NCBI GenBank assembly: GCA_022316685.1
Contig: JAKJHU010000155.1
Span: 682,001 to 746,000 of the forward strand
DNA length: 64,000 nt
Reading direction: 5' to 3'
Origin: Progne subis subis
Taxonomy: Eukaryota > Chordata > Aves > Passeriformes > Hirundinidae
Below are positions 28,421 through 41,882 of the stretch, one piece after another (within the stretch, counting starts at the first letter, position 1; each line of letters opens with the position of its first letter). The notes under the pieces are model-generated. The model was given only the letters and a program-made list of their open reading frames with translations. It searched no databases and was not told the origin of the DNA. Made by a program: the position numbers and the translations under genes.

Positions 28421-31400
28421 ATGGACAGGTGCTTTGCTGTACAATCAGCAGCCCAGAGCCTGCTATCTACACACCAGCGTGGGGGTGCAGCACTCTGGGG
28501 AAGGCTGTGTGCTTCCCACTCCACCTGAACCATAACAAAGGTGCTGCCCTCAGGTATGATGAGATTTCATCAAGACACAGGCCTGACGATTTCTGTGAGT
28601 CCAGAGCAGCGGCACAGACTTGCATTAATAATAGTCCTGTGTTGAAATCATGTGGCAATAGTTGGCAGGTTGGAAAAAAAAAAGAGTATGAGGTTACAAA
28701 TATTAGGTTTATACAAAACGCCGAAGTCATGCCCATGAGACTTTTGTCATCAGCTTTGCATCGGAGTAAATTCAGTGAAAGATACTTCGTCCTCTTAATT
28801 GTTTCTTGTGAACTCTTTTATAATTCCTGCAAGGAGAAAGTGAGTGGGGAAAAGGAGAAAGTATTGTATGTCCCTCACGATGACTTCCCTCAGGTCCTGA
28901 GTGCCTTTTACAGTGAATAGAGAGCAAGATTTATAGATTCCTGCTCAAAGAGTCAGGTGCAGAAATACCTTGTAGAGATTTTGTGTTAGCTCTGCTCACT
29001 TGATTTTCTTCCCCTCTGTATCCCATTGTTCTGCTTGCATTTGGCTGCGCTGAACAATGCCCTTCGTCTGCAGGATCTGGCAGTGGCAGAGACCAGAGAG
29101 GCATGGGGCAGGATGTAGGGGATGGGGCCTGGCTACAAGGGGAGAAAGATCTCATTCTGCAAAACACCTTCTTGCTTTGCAGTTAGTTACTAGTGTCTCG
29201 GAAAAGTGAAGTTTCTTCGTCTGGTTTGTTCCCCTTCAGTCTATGCCCATGTGCCACAGGTTCTGCTTTTGAAAGCAGCCTGCTCACCACTCACCTGGAT
29301 CTGTGTGCAAGGGGGAATTTCAGCCACTCCAGACTTCCTCCCTTGTACACTGGTAAAACCAGAGGCCACTTACGAGTTCCTCTCATTCCCCACCCTCAGG
29401 AACTCAACGAGCAAACCATATTAACAATGGGAAAACATCAAGAACATGATGGGATATTAACTCTTGAAGCCTCAGACTGAATTTCATCAGCATTATTTGA
29501 TACATAAGCATTTAATTCTTACTTAGTTTGTACCATGAACTCTTGACTTCAGCCTGGGAATAAGCAAGCTGTTTAACAGTCCACTTTTGTCTCTGAGATG
29601 GCTCTAAAGTCTCCCCCTGGACACCAGCCTGAAAGTGATCAAACCACCTGGAGGAAAAGGATAGAAGCAAAGTACCGCCCTGATGATAAAATTCAGTGCA
29701 AACAGAGCAGAAGGGAGTGAACACACAAATCTTACAGTGGGTAATTGAATAATAGGTGATAAAAGCAATTGTGGAAATAGTGTGTCTATTAACAAGGCTA
29801 TTCAGAGCAAGGAAGATATGCTATCTGATTCACTGCACGCTGAAAGATAGCTTAAGCAGCTTCTGCCAGTGTTAAAAACGTGTTTTATACAGAGAGGCTT
29901 CTATTAAAGTGGAATGAAACTATATTCCATAGGCTGTTTATTAGCACAGGAAATTACCTAATAAGGACAGATGTTTTGCACCAGCCTTACTGCACTCAGG
30001 GAAAGCTAGATTTGCCAGCATTATTGACCAGGTCTAAACACACGGGAATCATAAGTGCACCAATGCAATCAATATAAAGAATTAAATTGATTCTCTGTAC
30101 GCTGAACCAAAACTAAATTACATGCCATAAGGTTTCAGGACCAGCAGAAAGTCCAGCAATTGAACAATCTTCCCAGGAAAGAACGCGTCTCCATAAATGG
30201 GAATGCTCAAAGTGAAATAAAACACTTGTTTATCATATTTGTATAGGAACATCAATATTAACAACCTTGCTAAAACACAGGCTAGTTTCTCACAATTGCA
30301 TATAACTGGTATTTTATCCTATATTTGTAAACACAGAATCTTCTCACCCCTAAAGCAAGGCCTACTAGAGGCAATACATTTGACCCAGATCCTTGCAGTT
30401 GCCTTATTAGATGACTTGCATACAGAAAACAGATGAAGTTATAAAACAGTTGTGTAGTAGCAAACTGATCTCCAGAGGTATGTGACACGAACTGCTACTC
30501 ACAGAATGCGTTCTGACCTTCAAAAAGGCTTTTGGAATAGGGTGGGGATCCTTCTCCATGATGGAATTTTGAGAACTTCCAACAGTTGAGTTGAAAGATT
30601 AAGTTTTTGAATGATTATTTCTGATAACATTTAACTTTCGTATGGATCTTTTCCCTCTAAGCATCACCTCACTGTGTGCAGTTTTTTGAAACATTTCTTC
30701 CCCTACCTCTAGCCATTTTTCTTCAAGCTATTTCTAACCACAAACTACCAAAGCAAAAGGGTTTCATCTAGCAGCCACATCACAGAGAGGTCTCGTCACC
30801 TCAAACCTTGTTTGGTGCTTGGAAGGTAATTTTCCCCCTGCTAAAACCACAGACAGCATCACTCATTCTGTACTCTTTTAATCAGAAACAGGTGTTTACA
30901 CAGATTCTGCTACTGAGTTTTCTTGTAACAGAAATAGAATACCTTTAAGCAAGGGATTCCCCTATGTGTTTCATATTCTTCACAGTACTATGTTTTAGCA
31001 TGGAACTTGTTTTTATCTGGACCTAATACAGCTTGTATGTCTTGTATAGCATCCTTTAACATTTACTATCCCTTGAGATGACATGGTCTCTGACTGTGGG
31101 ATCTGTGGGGTCTGGAAGACAATCCTCTCCATATAACTGCTCGTTGCATGCACTGCTACTGTGTTGAAGATATAAGCTGAAATATCTTCATTGCACATTT
31201 TGATATGAGAGAGTAGGAGGCAAAAAATGGCTGCTGCAAATTCTGGCTGAAAAGAATTTATATCTCTTTTTCTAATGTGAGCCTGCACCTTAGGAAGTTT
31301 AACGGTCTGACTCTAGATTCTTTTGAAATATGTGCTCCCATTTCTACTGTGGCAGTATCAATCACTGATGTTCCCTTGTGATACCCACAGGTTTATTGGC

Positions 31401-34115
31401 ATGACTATATTTGAATAGAGTTTTCCTCATTATGTGGGTATCCCCTCCCAGAGCAGGTGTAGTTTGTACTTGCAAAAATGTGTGCTTTTGACAGTTCAGC
31501 TTTCCTGAGTTCCTGACTTTTATGTTACAGCATCTGTATAAAGATTTTTGCTGGTGGGAGAAATCATAAAAATGTCATTAAAACATCAATTTAACTAACT
31601 TCAATATATTGGCAAAGATTTTCAAGCACAGACCAGGCTGCATCTATATCAGAATGGGGAAAACCACTTTCATTTGGAGGAAGAGAACACTTCATGGATA
31701 TTTTAAGAACTCTTATGATATGCAATCACTTACAGAAATGAAAAACATTTATTCTTTCATTTGATTAGTAACTTTTAAACTCTCCATAAAACAGAATTTT
31801 CGGCAAAGAAGAAAATGTCTCTTTGGCAATTTATATGGCTTTAAGGTCTGTTTACATGTCAGCTGCATTTTATTATTTACTGTATTTGGGAAAACCTTTT
31901 TGGGTTTTAAGGCATTGTCAAAGAACTATAATATTTTATGTGGTTTTTAATGATCTGCATTCTGTGGGCAACCGATTTTCAATTTACACCTTTCTGCTCC
32001 CTTATTGTCATCCAATTTCTCAAAACCTTTCCATCATTTCAAGCAATTAACACGGAAGAGTGCTTTAACATCATCTACATTTGAAGCCTATATCCAGCGT
32101 ACATCCTACCTACAGTCAGCAGCACCCGTAAGGTGAAGGTAGTATTGTCTAACATCCCTTCATGAAGAACCTACAGTCCAATAGAGGTTACCTTCCCTCT
32201 CACCTCTACACTGCCTCCCCCTACGCCCCCAAAATTGGATACTTTAATTGTAAAAATTAAGTTATAAGGTTAAAGTGAATCTGGGATTTGGCTTGAGAAG
32301 AATATACTTGTAGACGAAAGTACTTGCTGCTGATGGAGGCTCAACACACCCCTTATTTCTTTCGACAAGGTGTCACTTCAGACTGTTTCTAGTCTGATGT
32401 CATGGAATTCCCATTCGCAGCTGGAGACCTGAGCTATCTTCACTTTAGTCTGAAAAGAATCCAGTTTATGCATTCTAATACTGCTGTGTGGTGCAAAGTG
32501 CAGTAAGTGGGAAGGATGAGAATATTGATTTTAGAAGTGGTCTTGTGATCTGAACTATACTGTTGATCTACATCCACCATTGGAGAGGATTCTTACCCTG
32601 GGTCTGGAGTGACCTCTGCCAAGTTGTGTCAGAGATTTCTTTACTGTGTGGAGCTTGATTCTAGGCATTTAGCATATTTAGGCAGCAGTTATTTCCTGAG
32701 AGCTCAGCTACATCTAGTCTTGCTCTCCTAATGTAAATAATACTTTCCAAACTTGCATCTTATTAGGATTAGCAATCTCTCAGAATTCTAAATAGAACAC
32801 TATTCACAAATAAATGTGCTTAGGTAGCTGGTGGGTTTGTAGCTGTGCTTCTGGTGCTCTGCCACCACTTTGACAAGGGCTTTGTGCTTGGAATGTTGCA
32901 CAGACAGAGGAACTAAAGGACTGGGAGACATTGTTCTTCTTACATCCTCCCCATGGACATTTGGCTGCATAAGAGCTGAAGCTTGTATGCAAGCCCTAGG
33001 GCACAGCTTTTCGTGTGTGACTAGGTAGATATGTATGACACAGGAGTATATTCTCTGTAGAAACTCTACCAATTAGAAAAAATGTGTTTTAATTAATCAC
33101 AACTCATACTTTTGTAACCTCAGGCCATCTTTACTAAATAAGTCATATGCACTTAGATTATTCAGTCTTCATTTCTACTTTTCTGCCAGTGATTTTTTTC
33201 AGATGTCTTGAAATCTGCAGGGTTTGGTAAAAAGCCGAAATCCTTCTCTAATCTAGTAGAAAGAATTAACAGCCTAGAGATATGTAGCTCCATCTCAAGC
33301 TCTACTTTCCTTCAGAAGTGAAGTTTGCTTACTGCTTTGACAAATGCTACAAAAGTCAGCCAGGTAAAGACCAAAGGCCCATTGAAGGTGTTGATAAATT
33401 TTTGTTTTGGTTGCAGTTGTTTCGCTCTATTTTTTTGGTACTATGTTTTTTGCAAAGTTGTCTTGCTAACAATATGTGGGTTGATACTTTATTTCCTCCC
33501 TCCTCTTGTTTGCACTGTTGGTCCTTTAATGTTGCAATAGTTTCATTTCAATGCAAGCAATTTGCTGTACCTACAGAACTGTAGGTACTGTACTGAACTC
33601 TATTTAACTCTATTGTGCCAGAAGTATTACATCAAACATTAAACAATTACATTACATATTGCACATTAAAGAAACAAATATTAGGGGGGAATAGTCGTGT
33701 GAAGGGTCTTAAAAGGACATAAAATTTTGGTTTTGATGTGGTAGTTTAAAGGAAAATAGTGGAGAAATACAACAGAAAGCTTTTGAACAGTGATTTGATC
33801 TCCCCCTTAAAATGGAGAAAGCAGAGAAAGGAAAAACAGAGTCTGAAGCCAGGAACACCAGAGAGAAAGGAGACTGTTATTCAGGTCATTGATGGGCAAG
33901 AGTTTAAGCAATGAGAGGAAGGTGAAAAAATTTGTTCTTACAGGTGCTCTGCAAGAGGAAGCTGCACATCCTTGATAAAGCCTGGTTGTGCAGATTGGCC
34001 TAAGGTCGAAGACAACCCTCAAGGACACCAAGCCTTACAATAGCTTTGCTAATAGAAGGAGGTAGAAGAAAAACTGAGGAGCTTTGTTCCATTATATTAT
34101 AAAGTGTAGTAAAAG

Positions 34116-34190
34116 ACATATTTTATATATATTATAAAAATATTATATTATATTTAACATATTAAATATAATATATTTATTATATATTAG
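34116..34190. repeat. AT-only tract with 14-bp perfect hairpin
   Basis: An almost pure A/T stretch. Positions 34144-34157 and 34162-34175 are exact reverse complements around CATA. It could extrude as a cruciform or be an AT microsatellite. Confidence 0.8.
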
Positions 34191-36180
34191 TGGGACGATA
34201 TTATTAGTGGTAGGATTGTAAAGAATGCTACAGAAGAATAAATTAAGAGGTATGTATCTTGGAAAATGGGAAAAATGAAATTATCTTTCTGTTTTAGGAG
34301 AAGAAACCGTCACAAATCTGAACAAACTAACGATATGGAGACCCTGAGGTTTTGTGACAAGGATTTCAGTGCAGTGGCAGTGGAATGCAGAAGAGCAGAA
34401 TACTTTGAATTCAAAGTGCTTTTTTATGGCTGAGAGGGGGAAAATGGGAAAGGGGAACTTGGGGTATCTTAATATATAAGACTGGATCAATTCACAATAA
34501 TTACCAGAAGGAGTTAAATATTTTCTTGGGTTAAAGTGAATCAGAATCTGCACACCATGTGCTGGAAATTCCCTAAATGATTTCAGTGGTCATTAAGAAA
34601 AGGGAAATGGTTCTTTTCTGAGTAGGAGATGATAGGAGACAGAGGAGTAGACACCAAAACAGAGCCATGGCTGAATATTTATAACTCAGATTGCATGACT
34701 CCTGCCAGCTGAGAAGGGGACAGACTTTCTCAATGGCTTTTTCTGTTGAGTGGGGGTCTTGCTGATAACCACTGTGACCCTCTGTGACTGATAACGCAAG
34801 AGGCTGAGATACTGTTCTACTAGAAATACTACATGCAGTTATGTACAGCATGGGCAAATACAGGTAAAGCTCCTGATAAAATACGTTCTGCTGATGAATG
34901 AAGCTTCAGCTCTTCTGCAGTGACTTTATTCCCACTCCCATGCCCCTGAACTTACTAAATGTCTTGTCTCTTCAGTCACAGACCTCACCTATATACAAAG
35001 CCTTTAAATTTAATTAAAGTACTGGATTGCGTATTTTAAACAGTGACGAAATTTAACGTAGTTTACAGTTGCAGCACGTTACCAAATTTGATGTTTTCCA
35101 TTAGTTCAATAATACAGAATAAACTTAGTTTAACCGATAAAAGTATTGTGTTTAGACCATATTTTCCAGTCAGTATTTAGGGAGTTTTCAGCTTGTGGTC
35201 TGTAGGCCTTTGCAAGTCAATGAAGCATTTCTGAGGAATCTGAGGGAAAAAAAAAAATAACCCTCTTACAAGTGGGCTTAAGCTGGCCATGTAAAATACA
35301 TGCATGTTTGCACCTACATAGATGAATTTTAAGAGACCTACAAGTAAAAACATTTTTTAACTCTGAGACCTAGAGGTAACTCTTTATTTTATTTTCTTTG
35401 CATACCTCTTCTTCTGGGTACCATTTATCTCCAGCCAAGATCTTGCCATCATCCCCCAGTCCATGACGGGCTGTGGGATCTTTACTGTGATGAGAAAAAC
35501 TAGAATATGTCTGTTCCAACAGCTTCTCCAATAAACCAATGGCAAAGATGGTCACTGGAGCAGCAGGCAGGGTACAAACACTTCAGGATTGCTGGTGCTG
35601 TTTACCTCACTACCCCAACCCAGGGTGTTTCCTTAGTCCTGCTCCTGCTCCTTCCCCTTCCTTCTGCCTGCTTTGCTAGGAATCTCTCCTTGATTCCATG
35701 ACTAAATAAAGCTTTTTCACGCCTTCATTCCTAATCATTCCTGTAATCATAATCTTTCTGAACAGTGCTCTACTCACCTATCCACCCTGTCTCTGGTGGA
35801 GACTGAGGCATCTGCTGTCTGAGGAATTTTAAAGATTCCTCAAAAAGGAAAATCTTAATATTGCTTTTTGTTCCACAGCTATTGTTCTGGTCATGACATC
35901 ACTTTGCATGCCCAGTGCAGATTCCTGTCAACCTAGAATCACCCAGCACTACTGCCCACCCTGCCACTGTTTAACCTTCCAGAGACTATCACTCTGAGCA
36001 GAAGTTTTTTCCTAGGCATTTAGGAGATTGCATTTCCACTTTTAGCCTATGCTACATAACGGTGTACATTTAGTGGAAATTTCTGTTTTGAACTGAAGGG
36101 TTTTTTTCAATATACAGAGCATTTTGAGTGATTTGGAATCAAAATTTTGGTGGTGGGTACAGAATTTAGAGCGAATCCAG

Positions 36181-36345
36181 CCTGCAATGAAGCACAAAGC
36201 CACAGCAGTAGCTGCGGGACTGAGCTCACCATGTAGTTTCCAAACAAGCTGACAGCAGTAGGAATCGTGGTTTATAAAAAGCTGCCAGCAGTGCTGAGCT
36301 GGTGAAGAGAAAGAGGAAGCTACAACGGGAAAGAGAAAAACATCA
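36181..36345. promoter_or_regulatory. Candidate SPI1 upstream element at about -8.3 kb
   Basis: A moderately GC-rich patch in AT-rich surroundings. It contains CGTGGTTT (36266-36273, one base from a RUNX site) and AAAGAGGAAGC (36310-36320, a good PU.1-type ETS site), 37 bp apart. Purely motif-based. Confidence 0.25.
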
Positions 36346-39300
36346 CAACCAAAGCCAACTTCACTTCTCTGCCTTTACTGTTTTTAAATAGATTTGGCTC
36401 TGAGTTGCTGTTGAGGGTCCTGTGAAATCTTACAAACTGATCCTCACAATATTTACCCCTTTCTGAATACCACCTGCAAATCACACCCAGATTGAAGGGG
36501 ACTCCTCTGTGTTTTTGTGTATATGTGTGAGAATCTAAGTATGTGAGTAGGAATACGCACCATGTTACTGAGGCTATTGCTCAACAGCATGCCAGTAAAT
36601 AGAAGTTTACTAGAACAGCTTTTGCCATTTCACTCCCCCTTTGCACGATATGCTGAGCTGTTCTCCTGAGACTGTTTCCTGATGTTTACATCCACTTCAT
36701 TCTGTGGATTAACTTGATTATCCTTCTTGTCCTATGAAATGTTAAAAACTGCTTCTTATCCTCAAACCACCAGTATCAGAAAATGGTCTAAGGCACTATT
36801 GACCGAATTCTCTTGCACTGGGCGTGAGGACTGTGGGAAGGTGGTCTTGAAGAGCTCAGCTGCGGAGTGGGGCACAGGCTTACTACTTCCAATTTGGTTG
36901 CTACAAGTGCTAAGCTAGGTGACGGAAGAGATGCTGCATCAAAGTGAGAGAGTAGAAAGTAAACTCAGAAAGATAAGAAATAATGTGAGAAAGGATGCTG
37001 ATTAAAACGAGGTGCATTAGCGACTTTTGTGTCATTCTGGGTTCATATCTTTGATTCCATGTATTTTAGTTGAGATGGGATTGACTTTTTGTAGAGCTAG
37101 TCAAAAGAAAACTTTGTAGAGGGAAAGACCTTAGAGGCTTTGCAGGTGAGCTGCATTCTGTATTACACTGTATAGTTCTTGAAAGAAGGACCTGGCAGGG
37201 TCTCTCTGCATGTTTACTGCTCTGAATCTGAACACAAAGAATCAAAATGAAAGCCGTACAAAGGTATCAGAGCCTGTTTTTAGTGACTGTGCTAGTCCGA
37301 GGGAGAGGGCTGCCACTGGTATGCCCTGGAAGAATTGATCATCATCCCTGAGGATAGACTGAGGATGATCAACCTGCAATCAGTCTGTCAGCGGGAAGCA
37401 AAAGGGAGCAACAGAACATATGACTCCTGTAATTTCCCAGCAGCTAAAATGCTGAGGTTACTTGCAAAGGGTTAAGTGCACAAAATTTATATTAATGATT
37501 TCTTTTCCCTCACCATTGCTTTTTTGGCTCCAAATGGATGAGTACATTTTCTTGCAGGGCCTGAGGCATCAGGATGTACCAAGGTGTTTTTAGCTCTGAA
37601 GTAAAGACAAATTTTTCACCTTGACCACAAAGGACTGTATGAGGCTTGGTGTTGGAAATGTCACTGATGAAAGGTGCTTGGCTGAAATTAGGAAGTCATT
37701 ACTATGCTGTTTCAACAAAACTAAATGTAAAACATTTTTCAGTGGTTTTTTTAAAGTAAAATCTTCATCCATCCCAAATTAATTTTCAAAATCTTTAGTC
37801 TTTAAACAATCAGGACTTAACTTTTGAAACTAGATATCTTAGCCTTCAGTTCTAAGTTTAAAAGGCATTACATTCTTATTAAATCTGATTTAAATCTCTA
37901 TAGAGAGCCACCTCTAATTTGGGACTCCGATGAGTTAAATTTGTCAAATCTGTGATAATCTGTTTATTTACTGCTTTTTCATCAAAAATTGTTTATTGTT
38001 GCTGTCATTCCGGAAAAGGCAAGCTGTCCAAACATAACTACTCTTGGCAGATCCTCCTTATAGTGTCACCTTGTGACAATAAGGCCTCATGAAAGAGTAA
38101 CTCAAATAACTGATAACTTAAATGTCAGGGAGTTTACAGTCTCTCGGGGATTTTTCCCTAAACTTAAATCCTGTGCGTTAGGATACTAAACACTCACCTT
38201 ATGCAATAAGGGCCTTCTATTCTCAGAACAAGACCATGGAGTTTAGAGGGCTCACAGTCAGACCCCAGAGTGCAGCAGCCCCTTCAGGGTCCTCCAGACA
38301 AGCAGGCACACCTGGGCACCAAGGCACTAAGAAGAAACTTCTGCTCAGCCACGGGCCTGGCCATGCCACCTTATGTCACATACCTCCCCCAGGCAGCAGT
38401 TCAGGGATTTCTGCACAGTGGTATGGCATTCAGGGAAGACATGCTTGGTGATAGTTTGTAGCACACAAAAAAAGGAAAACACCCCCAGAGAATTGCCTCA
38501 ATCCTCAAACATTTTCTCACAAATCCTGTCAGCCAGCGGGACCTTCCTCTGCTAGCATTTTAGCACACACCACTGAGGCTAAAACAGTTTTCTCAGCCTG
38601 TCTTAGATGTATTACATTTACATTACATTACTTTGAGCTCTGACTGACAGATTAAACGCTAGATTTTGCAGGAGACCTCTTCTAGAATCCATAGTGGAGT
38701 ACTCATCATCCTAGCAGTCAGAAATTGCTAATTTGTCATTAGGGAATCCACTTGGCAACAGTATGAACAAAACATCTGAAATAGTTTCAAAGTGATTATT
38801 TACTCCTGTGGTTTCTGGTTTTGTGTGCATGGCTCCCCAGGCCTCTTTCTTCCTTCACATTTGTTATGTGCCTTTTACCAATCAGGTCTTGGAACGTATG
38901 GCTACAAAGACAAGGTACTAATTTTCTTTATTTTTCTTCCAGCTCTATAAGGATAAAGGACACACAGTTTAGTACCAATTGTTCAGTACCAATTATCGGA
39001 GAAAAAAATTAAGGCCTTTCACACATGCAAGTTTACTACAAATGTATTCTACGCTCACCTGCCTTGCACAGGTGAGGAATATTGTTTCTTACAACAGAAC
39101 TTCTCTGGACAGTGATAAATCACTAGATTAATTATCTCTAGATTGTGTGCATATGTTTCAGGGGACCAGGTTTATTTTATTTGACTGGACTGGAAATGCA
39201 AAATATTTTTTTAGTAATTTTCCTCATAGGTCCAGTTTCTTCAAATTAAGTAAAACAATATTCAGAAAACAACCAGAAAACATACCTTGTGGCAGTTTTT

Positions 39301-41082
39301 TGCTACGCTTTCCTACTCCTTTCATATTTTGAATTGGCTTTTAGTTGTATCTGTCTCCGACATTTGCTTAGGCTCATATATAGAAGGGAGTCAAAGAAGT
39401 TTCAGCCAGGCCAAGAAGGTTTTCATTTTTTAAAATAATTTCTTATTACAGTGATGGGAGAATATTACATGTTTTCCCAGTTTGATGAGGAAAGGAACCC
39501 AAAAAGCAAGAGTGAAAACAAGATGAAGTTTTCTTTTTGAAGTAGTAGTATTTTTTATGGGCCTCTTACATGAGAACAGAAGATCTTGTTCTTCCATATT
39601 CCACACCCTTTAATCCAAATTAAAAAACTTGTGGATATGATACACACACATGGCCTTGGTCCTGAGCGGACAAGAGAGGTTACTTGGAAAATGAATATTG
39701 GGCCCTGCATTTCCTATTGTTTTGAATTGTCATTCAGCCCAGCCCTGCAACTTTTCACAAGTCTGCTCTTTTATGCAGTGACACGAATTTTTTCTATTCT
39801 GGAAAATGCTATCACCACAATTTTTTCCTCATTAACAGACTTCAGGCTTATCTAACTGATAGATGTAAGTTTAAGCTTGCATTTGTGCTTGTGCCTGCTG
39901 AACACCCAAAGTGTCATGTGAAAGGACCAGACTGCAGAGTAGCAGTGCCTGTAGTCTGCTGATAATTACCTGCATGGGAAAGAGTTAGGTTCTGGAGTGT
40001 CCAGCATTGCATATGCACTATTTCCCTAGAACTTCCACATTCCAAACTTTGCTACCACTGTTTCAATTGGTGTTGATCAGTCTGTGTTTATCGAGCCTTG
40101 AAAGAAGGGTAGGATTGTTTTTAATTAACCGACTCAGGGGTTTCTGCTGGAGCACAGACCATGGATAAGTGCACTGCCTGTTACCATAATGCAATTTAGA
40201 GGCTCTTTCTGTAAAAGCCCGCTGTTATTTCACGTATGTTTTTGCTGCTGATAATCAGTGGATAAACAACTTTCATAATATGACTGCAATGCCCCCACCC
40301 CCACCCAGCAGCCTGACAGTTGACTTGATGGTTAGCCACGGACTCGTAGCAGCCCTGGGCAGCCAATTTGCAGATTGCAGCCTGCCTTTCTGGCCAGCAC
40401 GGTCCCTGTCACTCACAGCACGGGCCTTATGGGCTGGGCAGGTTGAGCACACAGGTCTGTAAAGGTCTGCTTCCTCACACAGGGCTTTTGGAGCTACTGT
40501 AGTACATCAGTAATTGCAAAGTGATGGGATTTGATCCCCTGTATTACTGCAGTTCCAGAAAACAGTGCAGGACATATTTGGAAAGTTAGTATCACTCATC
40601 ATGTCATTCAAACTGTTGGACACTGCTAAGTCCACAGGTGACACAACTCTAGAATTTCTCCTTTTTTACCACTATCCACACTCGTTTTTTTTTTCCATCA
40701 TCCATGTCTTTTAGGATTACATTTCCTCTCATTTTCCAAGACCTGTCTGCATCTCTCTACACTGCTTCTCCAGTTTGTGTACCCCTCAGCTGAGGTTATA
40801 AATAACTGCCCCACAATAACCATGCTAGCCCCATACTGCTGCAGACTGAGCTGTGTGCCAGACTGTCAGAGCTGTGTGCAATTGATGAATGCAGCCAGTC
40901 CTGCTTTTAGAGCCAGGAAGGAAAAATAAATAAATAATCTTGTAGTGCACCATAGACTGATTCTCAGAAATATTTTGCTCAGTCATATGGTAAGGAAACT
41001 GGGAAGTGCTCTTTCTTATTTTAGAGTTTTATGTGCAAAATCTTGTGTAGATACCATTAAGCAGTCTTGATGTGGTTTTCAG

Positions 41083-41097
41083 AAAAAAAAAAAAAAA
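41083..41097 (+). repeat. Poly(A) run, 15 nt
   Basis: Simple A15 tract. Confidence 0.9.
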
Positions 41098-41846
41098 GTA
41101 TTTAAAGGAAGGGATGCTTGAAGGTAGAGTCACTGACACAGATCAGGAAGATATCTAATGGGGTGCCCTCATTGCTTGCATACTCCAGCAACACCAAGGT
41201 CCTCATCCTACGAACTAGGGACTCAGAAACCCTACACTTGAGCTCAGAGAGAGGTTCAGATTAAATCAGTGAGTGAAAAGAGGAGAAAGTGAAACAAATA
41301 CAGTGTGAGGAGAGGAACTCAAGTTCTTTCATATTCACTTCTCCGTGAAAACTCAGGGCAGGCCCATGACAAGAATTCAGAAAGCAATGGGATATTCACC
41401 CATATAAAATATTTATGTTAAACACAGTCTAAGATTGTAAGGGGACAGGCAAGAATAGGAGAGTATGAGGGTCCAGGAAGTGGAAAGTTATATGCAAATA
41501 TTTTCAAGCACTTTAGACAAGGTAGCATGAGGTTCAAATAGATGGTCAAAAGCAGAGGTGTTCACATGCAGGTACTGGAATATAAAAGTATTCTTGAGTA
41601 TATTAAATTCATCTAGCCCAAAGTAAACACTTGACAGTCAGTTGGGTTGAACATATTTTGAGGCATGTGCCTTACAGTGAGATCAAGGAGAAACAACAGA
41701 GCCATTTGGTTTAAACAGTAGTCTCTGTTCCTTTCTGGGCTGGCTTCAAATATCAAGAGCGAACACACTTATCTCCCTGCGAGTGTTCTCCCCCCCCCAC
41801 CCCCAGTCCTTCCTTTTACTCCCTTCAGCCTTAAGAGAGATCTTCT

Positions 41847-41882
41847 ATGCATTTATTTTCTCACTGGAGAAAATAAATGCAT
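41847..41882. repeat. Perfect 16-bp inverted repeat, 4-nt loop
   Basis: ATGCATTTATTTTCTC and its exact reverse complement GAGAAAATAAATGCAT flank ACTG. No coding context and no recognised element. Confidence 0.92.
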
